Positions 7,841 through 14,908 of a DNA stretch of 64,000 bases are shown here, one piece after another (the stretch's first letter is position 1; each line of letters begins with the position of its first letter). Under the pieces are notes generated by a model. It saw only the letters and a program-made list of their open reading frames with translations, searched no databases and was not told the DNA's origin. A program made the position numbers and the translations under genes. Source of the DNA: UBA6107 sp964533735 (GTDB lineage Bacteria; Chloroflexota; Anaerolineae; Anaerolineales; Anaerolineaceae). The stretch is taken from positions 1 to 64,000 of the forward strand of contig CAZHMD010000013.1 in the NCBI GenBank assembly GCA_964533735.1. The letters are read 5' to 3'.

Positions 7841-9019
7841 ATGAAAAAATTCTCTTTAAAAATTCTAGTAGCAACATCGATCCTGGCGATTGCCCTGACC
7901 GCGTGTAATTTTCCGGTAGGCGGCATTTCAGAGGGCAGCGCCACACAAACCCAGGCGGCACTGGATGCAACGGTTTCTGCGCGCCTGACGCAGATCGCAT
8001 TCGATGCGCTGGTGGCACAAATGACCCAGCAAGCCCTGGTGACCCCAACACCCTCGGCCACCAATACGCCGCAGCCAACGGCGACGCAGTATATTCCCCC
8101 TAACACACCGATACCCCCAACATCCACTTCCATTCCCATCCCGTGTTACCGGGCATCCTACGTGGAGGACGTGACGGTCGCTGACGGCACCTCATTCATT
8201 GCCGGCACGCCATTTACCAAAACGTGGCGTGTTAAGAACACCGGTACCTGCGCGTGGACAAAAGACTTTGCGATCTATTTCCACAGTGGAAATTCAATGA
8301 GCGCTGTGGCATCCACAGCTTTCCCCGCAGCAGTGAATCCCGGCGGTACAGTGGACCTATCTGTAGCAATGACCGCGCCCAGTTCCACCGGTGACTATAC
8401 CGGCAACTGGATGTTGAAGGCAGCCAACGGGACGATCTTCGGTGTCGGCACGGGCGCCAACGCAGCCCTCACTGTAGTGATCAAGGTCACTTCAGTCCCT
8501 GTCTCCAAGGATCCCAACATTGTGTATGATTTCATCAAGAACTACTGCTCGGCACAATGGCGCACGAACGCGGGGATCATCTCCTGCCCAAGCAACGGGA
8601 TTGACTTTAAAAACGGTTCCATCACCCGTACTTACGCTCCTGTCCTTGAAGGCGGCGCAGTGGATGATGAACCTGCCCTGCAAACCGTTCCTGCCACCGG
8701 CGGCGATGGTATGATCCAGGGGCAGTACCCGGCGATATTGATCCACAGCGGCGACAAGTTTGCCTCCACCCTGATTTGCTCGGATAAAATGACGGCCTGT
8801 TCCATCACCTTTGAATTGTCTTACAAGGTAAAAGGCAGCGATACGCTCACGGTTCTGAACTCATGGAACAAGGTTTACGACGGCACCCCCATGCCGGTCA
8901 GCGTGGATTTATCTGCCCTTGATGGTAAGGAGATCATCTTCTTCCTGAAAGTTTTGAGCAAAGGTGATTCCACCAATGACTTTGCTCAGTGGATGGCAGT
9001 GCGCATCACTCATCCATAG
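7841..9019 (+). CDS. Lipoprotein with NBR1-type Ig-like domain
   Basis: 392 residues. Lipobox ALTAC places the lipid-modified Cys at 22. Residues 62-100 are a Thr/Pro linker. Residues about 102-205 form an Ig-like domain of the NBR1 'next to BRCA1' type, with the marks VEDVTVADGTSF, KTWRVKNTGTCAW and TGDYTGNWMLKA. A second region (about 220-392; IVYDFIKNYCSAQWR, SGDKFASTLICS, WAQWMAVRI) with paired cysteines is shared with the lipoprotein gene near 32 kb. NBR1-Ig domains are known protein-interaction modules in eukaryotic autophagy receptors; the bacterial role is not established. AAAGGAG precedes the ATG. It has its own terminator, so it is monocistronic. Confidence 0.75.
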   Translation: MKKFSLKILVATSILAIALTACNFPVGGISEGSATQTQAALDATVSARLTQIAFDALVAQMTQQALVTPTPSATNTPQPTATQYIPPNTPIPPTSTSIPIPCYRASYVEDVTVADGTSFIAGTPFTKTWRVKNTGTCAWTKDFAIYFHSGNSMSAVASTAFPAAVNPGGTVDLSVAMTAPSSTGDYTGNWMLKAANGTIFGVGTGANAALTVVIKVTSVPVSKDPNIVYDFIKNYCSAQWRTNAGIISCPSNGIDFKNGSITRTYAPVLEGGAVDDEPALQTVPATGGDGMIQGQYPAILIHSGDKFASTLICSDKMTACSITFELSYKVKGSDTLTVLNSWNKVYDGTPMPVSVDLSALDGKEIIFFLKVLSKGDSTNDFAQWMAVRITHP

Positions 9020-9028
9020 ATCAACTAA

Positions 9029-9066
9029 AACAACCCCTCCGTCCACCAGGCGGGGGGGTTGTTTTT
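9029..9066 (+). terminator. Intrinsic terminator
   Basis: AACAACCCC...CCG pairs with CGG.GGGGTTGTT and is followed by a T run, just after the Ig-like lipoprotein gene. Confidence 0.85.
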
Positions 9067-9126
9067 CACCATTGAAAAGCGTTATACTCATAAAACACTC
9101 ACGGAGAGTGGATTTGGGAGGTAAAA

Positions 9127-10191
9127 ATGGAAAACTTACGTAAGAATCTGTTAAAAACCTCGGTAGCTGTGGTATTTGTTCTCGCACTGATCCTCGGGAT
9201 CTTCAACCCGAGCCAGGCATCCGGGATTCCCCTCATCTTTATTCAATCGGTAGTAAAAGATGTGAGCGTCACCATCTCGGGAACCAACTTCCCGGCTGAC
9301 CAGACCTTCACAGTGCGCATGGGCGCCTATGGCACCCTGGGCATCGGTGGGACCGTTGTGGGTACCAAGGGTCCGGCTGCCGGCAGCGCTTTCACCGCAA
9401 CCTACAACATTCCCGGGTCTCTGTCCGGCGCATCGAAGATCGCCATCAGGCTGGAAAGTCCCGAGGGATATTATTCCTACAACTGGTTCGTAAATGTGCC
9501 GCCTCCGCCAGCCACTCCGGCCACTCCAGCGGCCCCTGCCAGCACCCCCATCCCCGGTTACACCGGAGTCCCCACGTTCAGCATCAGTTCAGTGGTAAAG
9601 AACACCTCAGTGACCGTGCTGACCAGTAATTTCCCTGCCGGGCAGGACTTTACGGTGAGGATGGGCGAATTCGGCACAATGGGGATCGGCGGGACCGTGG
9701 TGGCAACCACAGCCTCCGGCAGCGGGGGATCGATGAGCGCTACCTATACCATTCCTGCAGCCCTGGCTGACCTCAGCCGCATCGCCATCCGCGTGGATTT
9801 TCCATCAGGGCATTACGGTTATAATTGGTTCTACAACAACTCCACCGGAACTACCGCCCCGGCGCCAGTGAGTACTCCTGCATCCCCGGCTGTTCCGGGA
9901 TACACCGGCATCCCCACCTTCATGATCCTGTCAGTTGCCAAGGATGACAGTGTTTCTATCCAGGCGTACAACTTCCCTGCGGGGCAGGACTTTACGGTGC
10001 GCATGGGTGAATTCGGCACCCTGGGGATTGGCGGCACTGTGGTAACCACTGCTGTGGATTCGGGCGCAGGCGGTAACTTTACCGCCACCTACGACATTCC
10101 TGCCGCACTGGCTGGAAGCGCAAAAATCGCCATCCGCATGGATTCTGCCAGCGGCTACTATTACGCCTACAACTGGTTCTACAACAACTGA
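9127..10191 (+). CDS. Secreted protein with three tandem beta-rich repeats
   Basis: 354 residues with an N-terminal signal peptide (hydrophobic 12-26, cleavage expected near ASG). The mature protein is three copies of an about 88-residue unit (about 36-123, 150-237 and 264-354), each with VSVTI..NFPA.Q.FTVRMG, GIGGTVV, a TY.IP step and a YNWF end. Copies are joined by Pro/Ala/Thr linkers ending PGYTG.PTF. The pattern suggests small beta-sandwich domains exposed outside the cell. No sorting signal follows; the chain ends at YNWFYNN. GGGAGG precedes the ATG, and a TATACT box lies at 9083-9088. I do not recognise a named family. Confidence 0.75.
   Translation: MENLRKNLLKTSVAVVFVLALILGIFNPSQASGIPLIFIQSVVKDVSVTISGTNFPADQTFTVRMGAYGTLGIGGTVVGTKGPAAGSAFTATYNIPGSLSGASKIAIRLESPEGYYSYNWFVNVPPPPATPATPAAPASTPIPGYTGVPTFSISSVVKNTSVTVLTSNFPAGQDFTVRMGEFGTMGIGGTVVATTASGSGGSMSATYTIPAALADLSRIAIRVDFPSGHYGYNWFYNNSTGTTAPAPVSTPASPAVPGYTGIPTFMILSVAKDDSVSIQAYNFPAGQDFTVRMGEFGTLGIGGTVVTTAVDSGAGGNFTATYDIPAALAGSAKIAIRMDSASGYYYAYNWFYNN
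9232..10188 (+). repeat. Three tandem coding repeats of about 265 bp
   Basis: The units occupy roughly 9232-9495, 9574-9837 and 9916-10188. Copies 2 and 3 are closer to each other (both have NFPAGQDFTVRMGEFGT) than to copy 1, which fits stepwise duplication. Confidence 0.75.
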
Positions 10192-10198
10192 TTCCCAT

Positions 10199-10645
10199 TT
10201 GAAGCGGAAAATAAAACTTAGTTTCATCTTTATCCTCCTGGCCGGGCTGATCCTCCCGGCCGGGTGTGGTATTCTCACCCCTCCGCCAGGGGATGCGACG
10301 TTTCCTGCAAAGACGCTTGCCCAATCAACTGAAGCGCCTTACCCGGCATCACCGGAAGAGGTGGTGCTGTTTTTCCTTGAGGCTTACCCCTCAAACCCCG
10401 CCGATGGAATACGCTATCTCTCTCCCCGCCTGACCGCTTCATTGACTGAAGACTCGGCGCAGGACCTTTTACCCTTGAGGGAGATTCCCAATGGATACAA
10501 TGTACAGCAGGGCTCGACCAGCCTTGAGATGCAAACCAGCGTGATCCTGGTAGAACTCGTCTATGATAGCGCGGCATACTGGGTGGAGTTCAAACTGGCA
10601 CTGGTTGACGGCAAATGGAAGATAGACCAGCTGGCTACAACTTAG
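10199..10645 (+). CDS. Small lipoprotein of unknown function
   Basis: 148 residues with a lipobox LPAGC (Cys23). The mature part reads PEEVVLFFLEAYPSNPADGIRYLS and ends in YWVEFKLALVDGKWKIDQL (each under the family length), which resembles NTF2-like or DUF4878-type small domains where a last strand ends in W.I. This is inference. The start is a TTG with no clear ribosome-binding site, seven bases after the repeat-protein stop; it may rely on the upstream gene for translation. Confidence 0.6.
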   Translation: MKRKIKLSFIFILLAGLILPAGCGILTPPPGDATFPAKTLAQSTEAPYPASPEEVVLFFLEAYPSNPADGIRYLSPRLTASLTEDSAQDLLPLREIPNGYNVQQGSTSLEMQTSVILVELVYDSAAYWVEFKLALVDGKWKIDQLATT

Positions 10646-10826
10646 TTTGCCCTCGACATATTTGATAAGTGTTTTAGGCGGGGATTATGTATATAATATT
10701 TTTAACCTGAGTATTAAAAAACAAGTAAATCTTATTAGCCTGCATTGCACCGGCATAATACCGGGGGGTTGCGTGTGTTAGTCTTGCAGGAGTAAAATGA
10801 AAGAAGAGGGATTTGGGTGAGGGGGA

Positions 10827-11906
10827 ATGATTAATCAGCCTGGAGTTTCTGAATCGACACCTGCGCAGCGAAAAAACGAACGCTTTTTCCTGGTGATGTA
10901 CAAATTCAGTATCGTGCATTTAATGAGTTTATTCCTGTTAACGCTTATTTTTGCGTTTCTGGGTGACTGGCGTATGGTGTGGCTCACTGCCGCTTGCACG
11001 GCATTCTGGCTTTTTGTGTATATTAATTATCAAAAAAATCACAACCGGGTGTTGTTCACGCTTGGCGGGTTTATCACCACGGCTTATGCCATCATCACCA
11101 CACTCAATTTTGGCTGGTCGAGCGGTTTTTACTTCCTCGTCCTGGCGGTGCTGCCGGTCACTTTCCTCAACATCCCGCCGAAGAAGATTACCGCTGTATT
11201 AATGGGTTTGCTGCTGGGCGGCGGGATTATTGCCATGTACATAGTATCTTTGATCTACCCGCCTGTGACCCAACTTGCGCAGAAAGTCTCGATGGCATTA
11301 TTCTTTACCAACCTCCTCTTTTGCGTCATTGCGCTGGCGGTGATCGGTTACTTCTTTGAGAAAGGCGCCGCAGCCACAGAAGCCTCATTGATGCTTGCCA
11401 ACAAACGCTTGAGCAACCTGGCGTCCACGGACCCGGTGACGAATCTGGCAAACCGCCGCACCATGTTGAGCAGGATCAACCAGGAAAGGATCCGACTGGA
11501 ACGCACCGGAGAAACCTTTTCGCTGATCATGATCGATATTGATAATTTTAAAGTAGTCAATGATGAATACGGTCATGACGCCGGTGATTTTGTTCTGGTA
11601 AGCCTGGCGGCCATCATCAATTTCATCATCCGCAAGCAGGATCATGTGGCGCGCTGGGGCGGGGACGAGTTCCTGGTCTTTTTGCCGGAGACGGGCATGA
11701 ATGGCGCCAGGGTGGTGGCAGAAAAGATCCGTTCCCGCATTTTAACCACGCCATTTATTTACCGCGAGATGGATATTCCGGTTACGGTGACGCTGGGGGT
11801 TTCCGAGGGGGATGTCGATATGGGCATCGGCAACTGCATCCGCAAAGCCGACATTGCCCTGTACGCCGGCAAACAAGCCGGCAAGAACCGTGTTACTTTG
11901 GGGTGA
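10827..11906 (+). CDS. Membrane-bound diguanylate cyclase
   Basis: 359 residues. Residues about 25-190 contain five to six hydrophobic helices forming a membrane sensor; residues about 200-359 are a GGDEF domain that makes cyclic di-GMP from two GTP. The active-site motif is intact (RWGGDEF), and the inhibitory I-site RKQD lies five residues before GGDEF, so product feedback is likely. IMIDIDNFKVVNDEYGHDAG is the usual metal-binding segment. A GAGGGGG site precedes the ATG. A TATAAT at 10692-10697 in the 180-bp gap upstream is the likely promoter. The ligand sensed by the membrane part is unknown. Confidence 0.92.
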   Translation: MINQPGVSESTPAQRKNERFFLVMYKFSIVHLMSLFLLTLIFAFLGDWRMVWLTAACTAFWLFVYINYQKNHNRVLFTLGGFITTAYAIITTLNFGWSSGFYFLVLAVLPVTFLNIPPKKITAVLMGLLLGGGIIAMYIVSLIYPPVTQLAQKVSMALFFTNLLFCVIALAVIGYFFEKGAAATEASLMLANKRLSNLASTDPVTNLANRRTMLSRINQERIRLERTGETFSLIMIDIDNFKVVNDEYGHDAGDFVLVSLAAIINFIIRKQDHVARWGGDEFLVFLPETGMNGARVVAEKIRSRILTTPFIYREMDIPVTVTLGVSEGDVDMGIGNCIRKADIALYAGKQAGKNRVTLG

Positions 11907-11933
11907 AAATAGAATTCCGTAAAACGCTGGTGT

Positions 11934-13607
11934 TTACAAATCTTTGATCATGTACAACCCGCCCAGCCTGAATCCGCGGCTGGCGTAGTACAGGCGCGTG
12001 CCGATGGCAGCAATGACCGCCATTTGCTTATAACCGTGTTCGCGCGCAATTTCCTCGGATCTGCGGAGCAGCCCGGTGCCCAGCCCGATGTGCTGGGCAG
12101 CACCCTCTTTATCTGTCCCCAGCGGCAGCGATTGACCATAGACGTGCACTTCGCGGATGAGGGCGGCACCCTCCAGGTCAGGCACGTGCATTTGCGGGGC
12201 ATCCGCTGCGGGCAGGGAGAGGCGCAAGTAGCCGGCAATGCGCTCCTCGGGGGTGGTGTAGGTGAGGAAGTGTTCCTCTGCCCGGGAGGGGTGGTAGAGG
12301 AAGTCTCCAAGGGTGAGGGTGGCAAAGTCCACATCATGCGTCTTGACTTCGCGGCAGCGGATGCAGCGGCACACCTGACCGCGCTTTTTTAATTCAAGCT
12401 GCACGTCCTGGCGAAGGCTGGTGCGTTTGTTGCCTTCCACCACGTGGATGGAGGGAATATCGCGGATGATGCGGTTGACACGGCAGTACTCCGGGATGAG
12501 CGGTTTGATGTCGGCGATGAGCGCTACCAATTCCGCGGTGGTGTAGGGCTGGTATTCTCCCCGCTGCCAGTAGTTGTACAGTTCCGCGGATTCCAGCAGC
12601 TGAGTGGGGTAGATCTTCAACTCGTCGGGGGCGTAGCCGTCATTCCACAGGCGCGCAAAATCCTCGCGGTCGGAATCAAGGGTGGCTCCTAGTAAATTCG
12701 GCATCCAGTGCAGTACGATCTTAAAACCGGCGGCGCGCAGCAGGCTGGTGGCGTGCAGGGTATCGGCGGAGGTGTGCCCGCGCAGGTTGAGGTTGAGTAC
12801 GCGGTCATCCAGGCTTTGAGCGCCCATCTGCACCTTGGTAACGCCAAGCTGGCGCAGCCACACCAGTTCGTCGCGCGTGATCTCGTCCGGGCGGGTTTCC
12901 ACCACCAACCCCACGTTGCGGTGATTGGCGCTCTCGTTTTGCGTGTGCGCTTTGGCGAGCCTCGTCAGGTCAATTGCAGCCGCGGGAGACTTTTCGGCAG
13001 GCGGCTCCACCTGGAAATCCTGCTCGTTTTCGGGCAGGGAATCTTCGTTCATGGCGTCAAAACAGCGGCGGATGAACCATTCCTGGTAAGCGCGCGTGTA
13101 GGAACTCCAGGTGCCGCCAAGCACCAGCAGCTCGATCTTGTCATTGGGGTGCCCCACCGCGCGGTATTCTGCCAGGCGCGACTGCACCTGGTCGTAAGGG
13201 TCAAACTTGTTCTGGAATGCACGCGCCGCCCCGGGTTCATCCACGAGGTAACTCTTGGGCATGTAGGCTTCGGTGGGGCAGAAAACGCAGCGCCCCGGGC
13301 AGGGCCAGGCTTTGGTGAGCACGGTGACGGTGGAAACGCCCGAGAGCGTGCGCACGGGTTTCATGCGGATGCGCGGCAAAAAGTCCGGGTCGTCCGGCCA
13401 CTCACCGCGCGCCACCAGATCGCGGTAAGCTGCCACTAAAATATGCTTGGCGATCAACTGTCCGTTGGGCAGGGGATGAGACCGCAGGGCGCGGTCCAGC
13501 TTGCGCCCGGTCTTCACCTCTTCGAGCACCAGGCGGGCGGTTTCAAATTGTTCGGGGGTATACACCCTGGCATTGCGCCAGTTTTCAATGAACTTGGGAT
13601 CACGCAT
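11934..13607 (-). CDS. elp3: tRNA uridine(34) acetyltransferase/radical SAM enzyme Elp3
   Basis: 557 residues. Elp3 starts 5-carboxymethyl-type modification at the wobble uridine of tRNA with SAM and acetyl-CoA. The radical-SAM cluster cysteines are Cys103, Cys107 and Cys110 in CPGRCVFC, the form described for Dehalococcoides Elp3. EPGAARAFQNKFDPYDQV and QMGAQSLDDRVLNLNLRGH follow. The C-terminal acetyltransferase domain (about 440-557) ends with IGLGTGLL and YYASRGFRLGGLYMIKDL. The segment at 215-245 is a variable insert. The start codon lies five bases after a minus-strand TATAAT, so the mRNA is probably leaderless. It is divergent from a methyltransferase that may act next in the pathway. 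Other Elongator subunits are absent, as in other bacteria. Confidence 0.95.
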   Translation of the reverse strand: MRDPKFIENWRNARVYTPEQFETARLVLEEVKTGRKLDRALRSHPLPNGQLIAKHILVAAYRDLVARGEWPDDPDFLPRIRMKPVRTLSGVSTVTVLTKAWPCPGRCVFCPTEAYMPKSYLVDEPGAARAFQNKFDPYDQVQSRLAEYRAVGHPNDKIELLVLGGTWSSYTRAYQEWFIRRCFDAMNEDSLPENEQDFQVEPPAEKSPAAAIDLTRLAKAHTQNESANHRNVGLVVETRPDEITRDELVWLRQLGVTKVQMGAQSLDDRVLNLNLRGHTSADTLHATSLLRAAGFKIVLHWMPNLLGATLDSDREDFARLWNDGYAPDELKIYPTQLLESAELYNYWQRGEYQPYTTAELVALIADIKPLIPEYCRVNRIIRDIPSIHVVEGNKRTSLRQDVQLELKKRGQVCRCIRCREVKTHDVDFATLTLGDFLYHPSRAEEHFLTYTTPEERIAGYLRLSLPAADAPQMHVPDLEGAALIREVHVYGQSLPLGTDKEGAAQHIGLGTGLLRRSEEIAREHGYKQMAVIAAIGTRLYYASRGFRLGGLYMIKDL

Positions 13608-13627
13608 CGGCTATTATAATAAACTCA
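13594..13627. promoter_or_regulatory. Divergent promoter with one palindromic -10 box
   Basis: The 19-bp gap between two start codons holds ATTATAAT (13613-13620), a perfect palindrome that reads TATAAT on both strands. On the plus strand it is followed by six bases and the methyltransferase ATG; on the minus strand by five bases and the elp3 ATG. TTGGGA (13594-13599) is a possible plus-strand -35; no good minus-strand -35 was found. Both transcripts would start at or next to the start codon. Confidence 0.65.
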
Positions 13628-14424
13628 TGCAGGCTGAGATTATCGCAAAACTCCTCGCTATCAATGAGGAATTCTACCAGAGATTCGGAGCGGCTTTCGC
13701 CGCCACGCGCCGGCGCATCCAGCCGGGTGTGCAGCGTGTGCTGGCGGAATTTATCCGCGACGGCGATTGGCTGGACCTGGGCTGCGGCAGCGGGGCAATC
13801 CTGACCCATTGGATCCAGTCCGGGCTTAAGGGATCTTACACCGGAATGGATTTCAGTGAAGCCCTGTTGAATGAAGCCAGGGCAAATTTATTGCTTCAGC
13901 CTGCGCATCCCGAACTGGAAGTGAATTATGTCCGCGCTAGCCTGCTTGACCCGCAATGGCCGGCATTGATCAAAAAGAATCGCCTGACAGGGGTGCTGGC
14001 GTTTGCCTCGCTGCATCACCTGCCGGGTTATGCTAACCGGGTGGCAGTCTTGCGCGCGGCGCGGGAATTCTTAAGCGGCGGGGGGTACTTCATCCATTCC
14101 GAGTGGCAGTTCCAGCACAGTCCAAAATTGATGAGCCGGGTGCTGCCCTGGTCCACTGTGGGGATCGCTGAAACTGACGTGGAAGAAGGCGACACCCTGC
14201 TGGACTGGCGCCACGCTGAAGGCGACCAGGTGGGAGAACGCGGATTACGTTATGTGCACCTCTTCAGCCGTGATGAGTTGAAGCGGCTGGCGGATGAAAG
14301 CGGTTATAGAGTGCTGCACGAGTTTGAAAGTGATGGCAAGGGGGGAAACCTGGCGCTATACCAGATGTGGGATTACGACTCCACTCATCCTTCCGAGCCT
14401 TTCAGGTCTGAAGGGGGAGTCTAG
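13627..14424 (+). CDS. SAM-dependent methyltransferase, Trm9-like
   Basis: 265 residues, class I methyltransferase. SAM-binding motif I is WLDLGCGSG (Gly52-Gly56), followed by the acidic MDFSEALLNEA and a FASLHHLPG motif where Trm9 has a similar HH pair. The N-terminal stretch EEFYQRFGAAFAATRRRIQP resembles the start of Trm9/ALKBH8 methyltransferases (YDxIAxHFSxTR), and RYVHLFSRDELKRLADESGY resembles their HLF.EGEL segment. Trm9 methylates cm5U34 made by Elongator to mcm5U. Divergence from elp3 makes the same role plausible here, but this is inference. The first ATG is only seven bases after a -10 box. Its stop shares a CTAG with the stop of the convergent gene. Confidence 0.75.
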   Translation: MQAEIIAKLLAINEEFYQRFGAAFAATRRRIQPGVQRVLAEFIRDGDWLDLGCGSGAILTHWIQSGLKGSYTGMDFSEALLNEARANLLLQPAHPELEVNYVRASLLDPQWPALIKKNRLTGVLAFASLHHLPGYANRVAVLRAAREFLSGGGYFIHSEWQFQHSPKLMSRVLPWSTVGIAETDVEEGDTLLDWRHAEGDQVGERGLRYVHLFSRDELKRLADESGYRVLHEFESDGKGGNLALYQMWDYDSTHPSEPFRSEGGV

Positions 14425-14795
14425 CTGGTCGTGCGCAAGCCCCCGCGGCGTTGACGTTCCTTCACCTGGGAGAGGTGGTAATTCACCGTGCGGCGCGAGA
14501 GGTTGAGCAGCAGTGCGATCTCACTGGTATTCAACCCGCGCGCCGAGAGTTCAGACACTTGCGCCTGGCGTTTGGAAAGTTCCGTTTCGTTTTTAGGTGA
14601 AATGGCATCGCTGCCGGGGGTGATGATGACAGTGGTGCCAACGTAAACGGCGCTGAGCTTGCCGGGAGGCGCGGATTTCAACACCGCCAGCGGGCGCATG
14701 CCGGCATTCACCGCGGCGGTCAGTTGGGTGGGGGTGATTTCGACTTCGAGTTGGATGACAGTCGCGTCATCCGGCAGGTAGAGCAGGCGGGTCAT
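14421..14795 (-). CDS. LuxR-type helix-turn-helix protein
   Basis: 124 residues. The C-terminal half (about 70-118) is a GerE/LuxR DNA-binding domain: LSKRQAQVSELSARGLNTSE then IALLLNLSRRTVNYHLSQV. The N-terminal 65 residues are a small beta-rich region of unknown type with no receiver aspartate pattern. GGAG lies six bases before the ATG chosen, MTRLLYLP; an upstream start adds six residues. It sits 113 bp downstream of the large LuxR regulator on the same strand but has its own AT-rich upstream region. Targets unknown. Confidence 0.75.
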   Translation of the reverse strand: MTRLLYLPDDATVIQLEVEITPTQLTAAVNAGMRPLAVLKSAPPGKLSAVYVGTTVIITPGSDAISPKNETELSKRQAQVSELSARGLNTSEIALLLNLSRRTVNYHLSQVKERQRRGGLRTTS

Positions 14796-14908
14796 TGTGG
14801 CTCCAAAAGGCAATACAATAATAGAACAAATTTACTACTATTATTATGACATCCCTTAACTGCCTTGTCAAGGGATGCGGGGGATTGTTAAGGGTTTGAA
14901 AGATGTTA

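Noticed and set aside
12708..13439. 243-codon open frame antisense to elp3
   Set aside because: Shadow frame; the elp3 strand carries all cluster cysteines and acetyltransferase motifs.
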